NCBI GenBank assembly: GCA_905178155.1
Contig: CAJINV010000008.1
Location: 3,701,533 to 3,765,532 of the forward strand
Reading direction: 5' to 3'
From: Amoebophrya sp. A120
Lineage: Eukaryota; Sar; Dinophyceae; Syndiniales; Amoebophryaceae
DNA: 64,000 nt
The notes below the pieces were generated by a model. That model did no database searches and was not told the origin of the DNA. It was given only the letters and a program-made list of their open reading frames with translations. The translations under genes and the position numbers were made by a program. Below are positions 42,229 through 53,480 of the stretch, piece by piece; within the stretch, counting starts at the first letter, position 1; every line of letters begins with the position of its first letter.

Positions 42229-43139
42229 ATGCATTTTTTCGAAATGTCTGACGGTGACGACACGATTATTTATTTTACACAGTCCATCTTTTCCCCGTCC
42301 TCTAGCGACAACGAGGAGGCACCAGCGGAGCAGCCGAGGAGAGAGCAGGATGTGGCATCGTCAACACCAAGCATGCTGCTGCACGAACAGAGTAAAGACA
42401 CGACAAGTCTTCAGGGCGAGTTGTACCACCAACAAAAGGTAAAGGACCAGCAAATAAATAAGGTTATACAACAGGAATACCAGGTTTCCGACCGCATAGT
42501 TTCGACGTCCTCTGCCGGCAGAAGTGCAGTGACCGCCAGAAACCGGCAACGAATGAAGAAAACGCGGCCCTTGGACATCCGGTTGATTATCATGACGCTC
42601 GTTATGCTGGTCACGTGCGGGTTGTTGTTTTACCTGATTCAGCAGAAACAAGCAAAACTGGACGAGATGACCAAAATGGTGGAAGAAAGCGGGATCGCGC
42701 CGCCTGGCGGGCCAGAATCGTCGACTGGCGCGGGGGCGGGAAGTAAAGCCGAGGACGGTGCTGGAGGTGGTGCAACGGCCGCCACGGGCGGAAAAAACGA
42801 AAACATCCTCGCTGTGGGAGACAATGTGCAAGTCGTGGAGGGGGAAACCAGTCCCGAGCCGGGCGCAAGTCCAGCGGACGGAGCAGCAGGTGAGTCTCGT
42901 TTGTATCTATCATGTTTTTGTGTTGTTTTGGACTACTTATTCTAGCTTTACCGCATCCGCATGTAGAAGTAGAAGATCATTGAAACTTGGAATTCCATGA
43001 TATGTAGTTTAGTTAGTTACTGATTCATTAAAACAAAAACTGCAAAAAAGGTGATGCTGCCGCTCCGGCCACTGATGCTGCAGCAGAACCGCCAGCCGCC
43101 GAGCCCGGAGCGCCGGCAGAAGCAACGGCCGCAGGTTGA
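42229..43139 (+). CDS. Single-pass membrane protein, unknown function, one GT-AG intron
   Basis: Exons 42229-42889 and 43051-43139 join to 249 residues; a second in-frame ATG at 42244 is also possible. One transmembrane helix (IRLIIMTLVMLVTCGLLFYL) lies at about residues 122-141, after a Gln- and Ser-rich N-terminal part. The C-terminal part is Gly/Ala/Pro/Glu-rich without a domain. The intron has ordinary ends (GTGAGT and AAAAAAG), lacks terminal inverted repeats and direct repeats, and its removal extends the Ala-Pro-rich tail to a stop at 43137-43139. If read through, the first exon would end in a hydrophobic tail instead. The family is not recognised. Confidence 0.6.
42890..43050 (+). other. 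Conventional GT-AG spliceosomal intron
   Basis: 161 bp, starting GTGAGTCTCG and ending CTGCAAAAAAG. Both flanking exons are Ala/Gly/Pro-rich and the frame is kept. It differs in every respect from the introners and shows that ordinary splicing exists in this genome. Confidence 0.65.
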
Positions 43140-44073
43140 TGAGCGGGAGGAGAATAGATGTACAGGCCGCGAAACAAAAGACACAACCAGAAGCTCTGTA
43201 GTTTGGGGTGCAGCCAGTTTAACGTTCTTTCGCCTGGCGGGGGCGATGAGCATGTTCATACAGCGCAGATGAGTATTGATTTTTGGAGATCCAGTAGTTG
43301 GAATCCGAAAACAAGCGGGGGCTTCGCTTTACTTTATCAAGTGATGCGGATGTCGAGGACGGACCACGCGCATTTCTCTGATCGAGTTGTAGCAGCACTC
43401 TCTGCTCTCTCCTTTCACAGCAGTTTCAGTTGTGCGTACGTTTCTGACTGTTTCCCAGAAAATGAAAATATCAAGGAGAAACAAAACAGTCCTCCGAGTA
43501 AATGGAATCCAGAGCTGCAGCTTATGACTCCCAAGAAGGTTGAAGACTAGGCACTGCTCATTACTGTTCCTTCAGGTCTATATTGCACAGAGATGGATAT
43601 GGCTGCTGGCAGTTTTTGCGGTTCCGAGCCAGCACGAAATAAAGCCGCGGCGCTCTCATACATCAATGTTGCCAGAGCAAGAGTTTTTTGAGCGATCCAT
43701 CGTACAAAATCGTGAAAAGGAAAGCTTGGCGTTGAAGGTAGCACATGAAGCAGAAAGCGAAAAAAATCGGATCCTCATTTTCTGAAAGTTCCAATAAAAA
43801 ATGAAGTTCCGTGTTATTGATGAAGGTGAATTTTGTCGAAATCAAACAAGCGTTCCCGAGATCATCTGCGTTTCTTCGCAAAACCATCCTGCAGGACCCC
43901 CCTATTTCTTGCGAAAAATAATTATTTCAGAATTGGCCATTTTTTGCGGTGAGTATTGGTATAATTACCCCCATAACAAGCCCTACCCCAGACTACCAAC
44001 ATGTAAGAAAAATTTAGAGGGTCAATATTCATCAAGACAAAGCCGGGTGGCTTCTGTTTGGTGCGTGAAGAGA
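43140..44073. other. Spacer between the membrane protein gene and the CC2D1-like gene
   Basis: Two open frames of 81-130 codons (43158-43550, 43540-43785) lack coding character. No introner ends are seen. Confidence 0.4.
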
Positions 44074-47000
44074 ATGTCCTCACGCCCAACTTATAGGGCG
44101 CAACAAGACGAAATCGGTTCCTTGGACGACCTAGACCAGCTAGAGCGTAGCGTCGCAGCGCAGCTGAGCAACCTCGGGCTCAACGATGCCAGCGCGCTGC
44201 TCAGTGAAGCTGACAAGGCGCTGCTCAAGAGCTTGGACCACAGCGCGGAGGCTGCGGCACGAGGACCAGCACATGTTGGAGGTCCAGACGACGAACTGCA
44301 CGGTTTGTTGCAAACGGACGACGCCGACCTCGCAGCCCAAGTCGCAGCGCTGAGCGACGAGGAGAACGAGCTGGAAAGGGAACTGCTTGCAGAGATCAAT
44401 GACGGCAAGGACGAGGTTACTGGTTGTACTGGGCGGGAGATGAACAGCACCAGTGATCATGGGCAGCCAACATCTACTTCGCTACAACAACGTGCCCCGA
44501 GCCCGACGCCGAGCGGGAGCGCCGTCGGCGAGAATATTAAGCAGAGGAACAAGCTCCGCACGACCGAGGGGGAAAAGTTTTCCCAAGATGTTCTTGCTGG
44601 TGAGAATAACAAATCAAGATCTTCTGCTACGCCGTCGAGTAAGAAAGGTGAACGACTGCTCCCGCAAGAAAGCTCCGCCGATGCGGATCACGACCAGGCT
44701 CTGCAGGAGTTACTTGCCGGTGACGACGATGACGACGCCTACGGGGAATTCAGTTTCGCAGAGGTCGAGATGCACGCGTGTTGCGACAATCTGGAAAGCT
44801 TCGACGTGCTCCATTGGTGGCTGGCAGAGCTGAGGAGGAGAAAAGATAAAGAAATAAAGCAAGGAGGAACTTCTACTACAACTAGCTTTCCTTACGCGCA
44901 CCTGCTGGACCGGGAGATGCAGGCGCAGGAGATCGAACAGACTGAGCAAAAAATCGCCAGTCTCACTTTTGAGATCCAAAACGGCCTTCTGCTGAAAGAC
45001 GACTACGCTGAAAAAGTGAAAAAGGCGATGCAGAAGGACGAGAAGTTGCGAGTCTGGTTTGCCGAACACAACCGAGAAACTGACGCTGCGATCTGCGCCG
45101 AGAGGATCCGGATCGCGAAAGCCGAGTTTGAAGCTGCGGAGCCCGTTGAGCTAGAGGTCCTGCAGAAATTCGAGGCGGAACTCAACCAGCGCATTCTCGG
45201 CTACAAACAGGGCGCCTTTCGCTGGGTCAAGTTTTGCAAGGCATACTGTCAACACGCAGCGCCTTCGACGTCGGTTACTGCTGGCGCTTCGACGGGGGGC
45301 GTCGTGGGGGCCACCAGTAGCAGTCGGATCAACATATCACCAGTAGTGGTGCAAGATGGGTCGTCGTGCGGTGCAAGAACACCTGCGGGAGCTGCAGCAG
45401 CAGCACCACAAGAAGCACGGGCGGTGTACATGAGACACGCAAAGTGGTTGGCGGAGCAAGTGAAAATTTTAGAGGGGTACAGAGACGAGATCGCGGTCGT
45501 TACGGCAGCAGCACAAAAGGGTGGCGCTGGCGCGATAGGTGAAATTGTCCTCGATGAACAAGCAGGCGGCGCGGAGCAGGAAAAAGACGACGAGCCTCCC
45601 TGTTGTATAGGCCGACGGCAGCTGGAAGACATGCGGAAAAGCCTGCCGCCGACGTTCAACAAGTCTATTCTCATGTACGGGTTGAAAGGACAGCACGACC
45701 AGCATTCGCGGCGGGTGGGGCGTTCTGTTCGTGATGTGCAGGAACTGCAGGCAGAGCCTGTTCCTGCCAGTAAATCTACACGGCCAGCAACACAGCAGTC
45801 ATCTTCATCTACCTCTAGCTGTAAAAGAAGTTCTTGTTCGTCTATGGAGGTGCAGCGTCGCGGCGTCGCTTTCTACTGGCGAGACAAGTTCCGAGAGCAA
45901 GAGGAGTTGTTTCGGCAACTTTCCCGAGAAGCTCTCGTTACGGCGAACACGCTCAGTGCCAATTTGCAGCAGTTGGCGAAATTTGAATCCAGCAAGGGGG
46001 CTTTGTTGTCGGGCGGGGGTCTGACAAACAGACAGAGTGCAGCAGCTCCGGGTGGGGGCGCTGTTCTTGGTGGTCGTGTATCTTCTTCGGGAGCTGCTGG
46101 CATGCCGATTAGCGGGGCCGCTGCAACTTCTACGACAGCTTCTACTTCATCGAGCAATAATCACGTGCTTTCGCAGCAGGAAATCCTCCTCGACCAGCGG
46201 CAGAAGCTGGATCGGCTGAAGCGCGAGGCGGTGCTGTTGCACCAAAAGCGAAAGGAGTTTGCGCAGACGGCTTTGTGGTTCGAAAAAGCAGCGGAGGATG
46301 ACGAGCAAGTTGTGATTGATCCAGATGATAGTGGTGCAGCTGCTGTCGTGTCAGACGAAGAAGATCATGACGACGGCGAAATTGTGCCTTCCACATCGCG
46401 ACCAATTTTGATAGAAGAAGAGGCAAATGAAAAAGAAAGTTCGTCATCTGTACTAGACATCAAGAAGGCGACATCCAAGTCGAAAGATCGACATTCTGCC
46501 GCATCACGAATGGGCCCCGTGAGCCTCTCGTCAACGTCGTCGGGAGGTGGAAATGCAACAGGACCACGTCCCCGAGAAGAGCGGAAACCTGCATCACCGC
46601 GACAGCCACAAACACCGACAAAGATGACAGTACCGTCTTTCCTGCAAGTTTCTACCCTGGCGCACGAGAAGGAAAAAATCAACGCTGACATCGAACCCGA
46701 CCACTTGGAAATTACGCTTTCGCACGACGGTATCAAATGTAAAAATGTCTGGGTCTGGAAGCTTGTGATGCTGGGTGGCGTATCATGAACAGGCCACAAG
46801 TGCTGGCTCAGCATGAAAATAAGCTTTTGAGCTTCTAGGTGTTGCCTATTCTGCATGACAAACTACGTTTGTAAGACTAACCCGTCAAGGCCACACCGAA
46901 ATTCCACCTTGCTCGCGGGCTTGGATGGTAAGGGGGTTCTGCCACACATAGCGCCCACTGGCCGTAAATGCGCGTAAGAAATCGATAGCGGTTCTGCGGT

Positions 47001-49391
47001 TGCGGTCGGGTGATAGTTAGGAACTGGATCGGGTATCCACCTAGGGGTATCGGCAGAGGCTAAATCTGTTCTAACGCCCAGGTATTGGCAGAGGCTAAAT
47101 CTGTTCTAACGCCAACCCGCCAGGAGTCAAATGGTTACTACTACTACTACTACTTGCATGACAGTAAAATGGGGCTCTTGGGAAACGTGCATGACAGATT
47201 TAAGAGTCATGCCAGACTAGCACGACAGAGCTCGCATTCTTCCAGACCCAGACATTTTTACAGTTGATAGACGGCAAGTCCCGGCCGTGGTGGGACTGGG
47301 AAACGGCCTATTTCAAGCTCGACTTCGGCCTCGGCAAGGAGGACACGGACCAGCGGATTTTGAAGATGGAAGGCAAAACCAACCACTGGAAGGCCTCGTT
47401 TCCGTTCCCAGATTTCGGCCACAAAATTTCTTCATCTTCGACGGCGGCAGCTTCAACAAGTCGTGTGGGCGAAACCAAAGCATCCGCTGGTGGTGGCGCT
47501 TCGTCCTCGAGAAGTAGAGCGATGAACATCGCAAATAGTAAAAACGCGACTCTTGGTAATTCTGCGGTTCCTTCGAGTAAGTTCCAGCCAGGCGGAAGGT
47601 CCTTGACGCAGATGAAAAGTAGCGGCACAAGAACCGCAGGTCCGGCAGGTGGCGGTGCGACAACTGCTGGAACAACGACAGGAGGAACAACAGATCAAGA
47701 TCGTCCACAACATTCCCAAAACTACAGTATCCACTTGCAGCACAAGATTAAGCGCGCCCGCTTCAGCTTCGAGATCTGGCGGCCGCGGACCCTCGCCTTC
47801 GTGATGGGCCACCGCCCGATCGGCCACTGCACGAAGGGACTGAAGCTGTCCAACCTGTTGACGGAATTGGAGACACCAGTTGAGTTCTGCGTCGTGTCCG
47901 CGGAGGCAGACGATCGCACAACCAGCATGAACTTCCGCGTGCAGTTCCGCGTGCGGAGCCCGTTGCAATGCATGAAGTTGGTCGAAGAAAAAGTGGACTT
48001 CTACCACGTAGGCACCAGCTGCTCGTCCGGCGCGGCTTTGTCTTGTTCAGCAGGAGGGGGTGGGGGGAGTTCTATGTTCCACATGAAATTGTTCCCCCCC
48101 AGTCTGAAGGAGTTCCCTCCACCCATGAACATTAGCGTCGGGGCGGTTCCCGTGGGCAGCAGGTCAAGTAGTAGCTCAATCGCAGCGATGAAAACCGCGG
48201 CGGTGGTTGGGAACACCAGTGAAGATTTGGACGAAAGCATCGTCGTTGTCAAGGAGCGCAGGAGGACATCGAGCATTGAAAATGTTAATATCCCAGAGGT
48301 GGACCACCAGCAGTTTGAAGATCTTCGAGGTTGTGCTGCTGGCCCTGCTGCAGCAGTTGGAACAGGTGGGGGGCCTTCATCTCGTGCTCCTACAATTTCT
48401 ACAAGCGACAAAAGTTGTACTAGAACTTCTCCGCATGTAGAAGACGACGTACGGAAATCTCACCCGCAAGGAGGTGTTGGCGGTGTTGGTGCTAGTAGTG
48501 GTGTTGACGACCAGCAATCCACTGCGGCATCCAGTACATCCTCGAAAGAAATAGCGACAGCGCCAGGAGGAGAACATCTACAGCACGATGTCGATCCAGC
48601 GAAGGAGAAAACCACAACTGGCGATCAACGCGACGTCGAAAGAACCTCTTCTACAAGTGCGGCGGATGTCATCGTAAACAAGCCCCTAGTGTACCCCTTG
48701 CCGCCGCTGCCACTGGCAAACAAAGCCGCGTTTGAGAGATTGGTAACAGAAAACGGGAATTACAGCCGTTTCTGGTCCGCACAGTGGTGCAATACGGTGG
48801 AAGGCTTGGACTTCATGATCACACTCGGCAGCAGCTCTTCCGGCGGTATTGGTAGTTCATCTTTGCCACAGCCTTTGTTGACTCAAATCCGGAACGACAA
48901 GCCGGTGTACGAGCAGAAAAAACACAGGCTGGAGCAAGCGATTACAAACGCAGAGGTGGACTTTGACGACTACCTGTCGCAGGTAAAACAGGACATGCAG
49001 ACGGACGCGCGGCTGGCCATGTTCTACCGTGACGAAAAAAACGACGCGGTGGCCTGCAAAATCGTGGTATCTACTGCAAATATGTACTGGAGTCTGGGAG
49101 GTTGTCTTGAAGCATGCATCGAGATTGGTGTCGCACATCACAATCACTACAAACGGAACTCGCCGTGCCAGATATGCCTTGCGCAGTCACTCGCACCGTA
49201 ATTTTTTTTGCATAAATTACGTGCGGCGCTGCGTTTTGGAAATTTTGATTTTCCAAGAACTTTACATGAGCATGACAAATGACAGCTGCTGTAATAGGCT
49301 CCTCCAGGCCCAGATCGATGTTTGCAGTTGATAAGTGTTTGACCGCCACAAATGTCTCAAGCAGGCGCTTGCAAATGCGGAAGAGGAGTAG
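44074..49391 (+). CDS. CC2D1/Lgd homologue (coiled-coil and C2 domain protein), three exons
   Basis: Exons 44074-46730, 47275-49067 and 49339-49391 give 1500 residues. The ATG at 44074 is preferred over one at 43801 because the protein-like, charged sequence starts there. CC2D1 proteins (Lgd in flies) bind ESCRT-III subunits and act in endosomal sorting. Helical segments near residues 290-400 (LTFEIQNGLLLKDDYAEKVK and following) resemble the helices between DM14 repeats. The C2 domain starts near 897 (YFKLDFGLGKED), with SIHLQHKIKRARFSFEI and RPIGHCTKGLKLSNLL (about 1064) and RVQFRVRSPLQ (about 1106), the order of CC2D1 C2 domains. A C-terminal helical block (DYLSQVKQDMQTDARLAMFY) near 1416 matches the family end. 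Low-complexity inserts lie between these parts. The start of the C2 domain forms only after removal of the first introner. Confidence 0.75.
46731..47274. mobile_element. Introner, family A, with nested insertion, CC2D1 intron 1
   Basis: The 544-bp element begins TATCAAATGTAAAAATGTCT and ends in the complement, finishing GTTGATA. The direct repeat GACGG is exact. Apart from a 283-bp insertion it is the reverse complement of the element at 55562. Removal joins LSHDG to KSRPWWDWE. Confidence 0.92.
46868..47150. other. Insertion nested in an introner
   Basis: About 283 bp that are absent from the sister element at 55562. It holds a duplicated 35-bp unit with GGCAGAGGCTAAATCTGTTC (starting near 47052 and 47087) and a TAC triplet run at its end. 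I see no terminal inverted repeat of its own; borders are approximate. Confidence 0.6.
49068..49338. mobile_element. Introner, family A (diverged), CC2D1 intron 2
   Basis: The 271-bp element begins TATCTACTGCAAATATGTAC and ends GATCGATGTTTGCAGTTGAT plus A, with GAGTCTGGG and CCAGGCCCAG inside. Flanks CGTGG and AGTGT match at three of five positions. Removal joins CKIV to VDRHKCLKQALANAEEE and the stop. Confidence 0.8.
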
Positions 49392-50325
49392 TAGCGAGGA
49401 GAAGTTAAGACTGAGCTGAATCGGAGGCAGACATAGAAGATTTCGCCAAAGTATTCACGAGGCTACGCAGCTAGAAGAGCTAGGCTTCGCTGTGACATTT
49501 GAAGTCCGCGACCGCAAAAACAGACTGTAGGACACTTTCCATGTCTAAAGACGACTCTGTACTGTATGTCAGTAAGTACTCATACATAATTTCCCGCCGT
49601 GAATCAAAGAACTAGAGAAGCACAAGAAGCGACACAATTGATTGACATCATCCCAGATGTTAGAGACGACAGATATGAAGATAAACAAAGTTTTTTATCG
49701 CGATCAAAATAGTGATCACAGCCGTGCGTGGGAACGGAGATGAGCTACTACTTCAGTGTAGTACTTCATCTTCAGATTTTGGGATCAGGGACGACGTAGT
49801 GACCCGTTGTTCTTACAAAGACAATGCAGCAAGACCTTTATCGTATGTCGTTGTCGGTCGTCACCTCTGGTTCTCTGGTGCGCAATAATAACGTAATATG
49901 AGGATTATCGTGGGCCGGGGCGAAGCGGACGCCATCGGGATTGGGGTGTGGACAGCTAATTCATTGATCGTGAGGATCTGCTGTAGCTTTCCGTACTAGA
50001 ATAGATTGATTACTCGTCGTTTGAGTTTAGCTCTTAGTCTTAGTCGTACACGCAAACGCAATCCAAGTCTTCGTATCGCAGGAGGCTGGTGCATTCAAAT
50101 TTTGACTCCATAGGTGACTTCCTTACGCCGGTGGCAGGCTCTTGTGTCCTCAGGTGTTTCCTTGCTACTTTTCCGGATCGAGCCTATTGTTTTTCGAAAA
50201 AAAGGAGAAATCAAGATCATCATCATCAAGATATAACTGATTCCAAAATGAAAACGAAAGCCGGCGACGTCGAGTAGAACAAGAACGGCCGCCGGGACGA
50301 GCTGCTAGCTCCACGACCTGCAGCA
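49392..50325. other. Intergenic spacer
   Basis: No gene or repeat recognised. The open frame at 50089-50277 has no coding character. Confidence 0.45.
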
Positions 50326-51516
50326 ATGTCGGATGTTGGACATCAAACTACGTCTAAAACTGGCGCAGGTGCATTCTTGCAGCCCACAGCACTGCAAGTA
50401 GAAGTCGCAGGAGGGGAGAAACATGCAGCTGCTCGTCGCGGCCCCTTTTTGTCGCCGGCGACACCTGCTGTATCTTGTTCGCCACCATCTTCGCAACTAC
50501 CGGCGCGTCGGAAGAGATTACTGATTTTCACCTGGGAACAGAGCTTGCACCACGCTCCAGAAGACTTCTTCTGGACCTTCGTGCCGCAGTATCCAAGAAA
50601 AAAACATTGTAGGTGTAACTTTTTTGGAGGAACAGCATTACAAATCTGTCTGGCATGGCAGCAGAAACCTGTCATGCGCAGATAGTACGTGAAAACTCCC
50701 TTTAATGGACCCTGCAATGCATGCCAGGCATGACAGACGCAATCATCTTGCATGTTGCGCATCACAAATTTACACTAACAGCGTTTTTTTCTTGCATACG
50801 CAGTACACAAAGGACGAAGCGTTGTCAGTGCACCGGATTCACCACGTGCTCGCCCGCCCGCTGTTGATGCCCCGAGAGTTTCGTCTACGAAGACCAACTA
50901 TCAAAAGCAAAAATGTCTGGGTCTGGAAGAGTCATGCTGTTTTTGCATGACGCAGAAGGTCTGGCATGGAAGCTCTAGCGTCACAGGTAATATCGAGAAG
51001 CAAGCTTCCGCAATGCCGAATCCGCATGACAAATTCCCCATTTTGGTGACAGAAAGTGGGGAGCTTTTGCTACCTATGCATGAGAGATCTTTCTGTGTTC
51101 TGAAATGCGCATCACAAGTTTGTATTCTTCCAGACCGGGCATTTTTGCATTTGATACCAACCGAAGATGAACACAGCACCATCGTCGCCATGCGGAAAGT
51201 GTATACGCGCGCGGTGCAAGCGAAGATGCATTTGGAAGACCTTGCGCAAGAAGAAGCATCGGGATCAAGTGGCCGTTGTACTAGCGCAACAGACACCCCA
51301 GCCGTTCCTGGTTCTGGACGTCAAGATCGTCCTAGAAGTTTTTATCTCCCTGGCTGTCTCCGGTGCGCAGAGCCAACCGAGGGAATTTGCGAGACGTGCA
51401 AAAAGCCGAGCCGTCCGGTGTGCTACGAGTGTCAGAAGGAATGCAGAAGTTGCGGGGAAGTTGAGAAGCTAGAGGACGGGAGGTTCAAAAAATGCGGTGC
51501 GAAAGATGATCGCTGA
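50326..51516 (+). CDS. Small Cys-rich protein, probable zinc binding, three exons
   Basis: Exons 50326-50589, 50804-50898 and 51162-51516 join to 237 residues. I do not recognise the family. The middle part (HAPEDFFWTFVPQYTKDEAL and the basic RPLLMPREFRLRRP) becomes continuous only after both introners are removed. The C-terminal 60 residues hold the pattern CLRCAEPTEGICETCKK, then CYECQKECRSCGE and KKCG: CxxC pairs spaced as in small zinc-binding fingers, which suggests one or two zinc sites. No membrane segment or signal peptide is seen. A role cannot be given. Confidence 0.6.
50590..50803. mobile_element. Introner, family F, intron 1 of the Cys-rich gene
   Basis: The 214-bp element begins TATCCAAGAAAAAAACATTG and ends ACAGCGTTTTTTTCTTGCAT plus A. 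The direct repeat CGCAG is exact. Length and terminal pattern match the family F element at 11943 (215 bp). Confidence 0.88.
50899..51161. mobile_element. Introner, family A, intron 2 of the Cys-rich gene
   Basis: The 263-bp element begins TATCAAAAGCAAAAATGTCT and ends GGCATTTTTGCATTTGATA. The direct repeat CCAAC is exact. The interior is about 90 percent identical by eye to the ADAL element at 16578. Confidence 0.92.
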
Positions 51517-53480
51517 ACAAATTACTACACAAGCAATTTCCACCCTCTAGTGCGCACACAACGTCGTGGAGGTAGAACGAGAAGTCTTGAGCTAGAACTT
51601 GATAAAAAGAGGAAGGCCTCCACTTGAGTATATCTTCGTGCTGCTGCTGTTGCATCACCATGCCCACGATGGAAATTGTGATCCCCTTCTATGCTGTTGC
51701 TGCTCTAACAAGCACGCAGACACATGCCTTATAATGGCATGTAATGAAATATTAATCTCGTCGTACTGAACAACGTCACATCTGTCATCTTTTTATCGAT
51801 GAGCCGTGCACATATATTGGACGACGTCTGCGTCGAGAGGGAATGAAAAAAAGCGCAGCGGCCGCAGATCATAATCATTCTGTCGTCCGTGTCGTGATTG
51901 TTTCACCTCAAAGGACGTGGAAACGATGTTCCTGTATTTTCGCATGCACGCGCTGTTTATTTGAACGGACGAAACGGATCTCTACGAGTGCGGAGCTAGC
52001 TGTATTTACAAGCGCGTCGGTTTTTTTTATTGCGATTATTATCCAACAGAAACAAAGTCAAAGTCAAACTGCTTGCTTTTGTCACCTTGTTCCGACTTTT
52101 AGTTTTGCAGACAAAAATCCAGTGGACTGACGAGTGCGATTATTGACGCGATGTGTTGTGGACAAGCATCAGATGGTTGAAGTATGAACTTGAGGAGTTT
52201 TGCTGCGTGCTTGTGCTTCGAGTTTCATTATCTGAGAAGTTTTTTTCTGCTCATTTTCTGATGTGGTATATCCGCTGTTGGAACTTCTACACATAAAAAT
52301 AAACCGATTATTCGTAAGCAGCGCAACGGCAACCTCACATTACCTTCCGAGAATGTGATGACTTTATTAATTTCACAACCACAACCACAATCACAATGAA
52401 TCACATCCATTACTTACTCCGCCCTCCATTACAGGTCTCTTCGTTTTTCTTTATCCCACCGTCGCTCAGCTTCGGCTTTTGTCTTCACATTACGATTACA
52501 CTTTGAACCAGCGCGCCCAAGCGGGCCGCGAGTTTGTGCGTACCTAATAACGTAAATACCAAGACGAGCGTTTTTTTTTCGATATTACATGAAGATTGTA
52601 GTGCCGTGACGATCATCGGCATCGTATCGAAAATATCCAGAACAGCGCTTCTGTTACAACAGTTTTTGTTCCCGAAGATAAAATTTTCCTTTAAACGAAA
52701 GCGATCTCGATGCGTCGGTAACGTCGCTGGGTACCACTCCCTACAGCTTTTCGTAAATGCATGATAAATTAATTTGATCAACGATGAAATACATCAAAGT
52801 TCTTCGAGTTCATTGTCGATAAAAAGTAGTAAGTATATCGAGGCGTCATTTTTGCCGTAACACGGTTCCTGTACCTGTTTCAGTTTTCTTTATCTCCATA
52901 CCGCATAAGTAGTAAAAAAGACCTCGGAATAAAACTAACAGTATTATGGTAGGTACATGAGGTGTGCCTGTGCGCCAGAACGAGTAATCATGACGGAGAG
53001 TAGTAGCAATGGAAAATAAAGAAGTACATCAAGAAGTTCTCAATAAAAGTAGTAGTTGTAATCTTGAAGTTGTGTGTCTACCTTTTTCATACACATTTTG
53101 TCTTTGATAGTAGCAGTAATAAAAACAAGCATGACCACTTACATCTCATGAAGGTCACGCCTTATCAGAAGAATTTCTCAAAAATCCCAACAACAAAAAA
53201 ATTATAGCAAGCAAGTTTTCAACATTCGGTATTTCGTTGCCACTCGCACTCTCTGGTATCAAGAAAATCCAAGAACATCCCTGTTGACTTTCTAAAAGTC
53301 TAAAGAACCTCCCTATTCTCACCCTTCAAAATATACGACACCTGAAATCGGCATCCACCGTAGTTCTCCGCGCGCTGTCCCCAATTTTTACCTACGACTC
53401 TCTCGAAAAGAGTCCGTGACGACGCTCACCTGCGAAGAACCCGGATCAAGTTCGGCAAGAAGAAGGAACTACTGCAAGAA
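51517..53480. other. AT-rich intergenic stretch
   Basis: About 2 kb without recognised gene, repeat or introner end. The last 60 bases before 53481 are probably the 5' untranslated region of the next gene. Confidence 0.5.

Noticed and set aside
43158-43785. Two overlapping open frames after the membrane protein gene
   Set aside because: No domain, no start context and no introner; more likely untranslated spacer.
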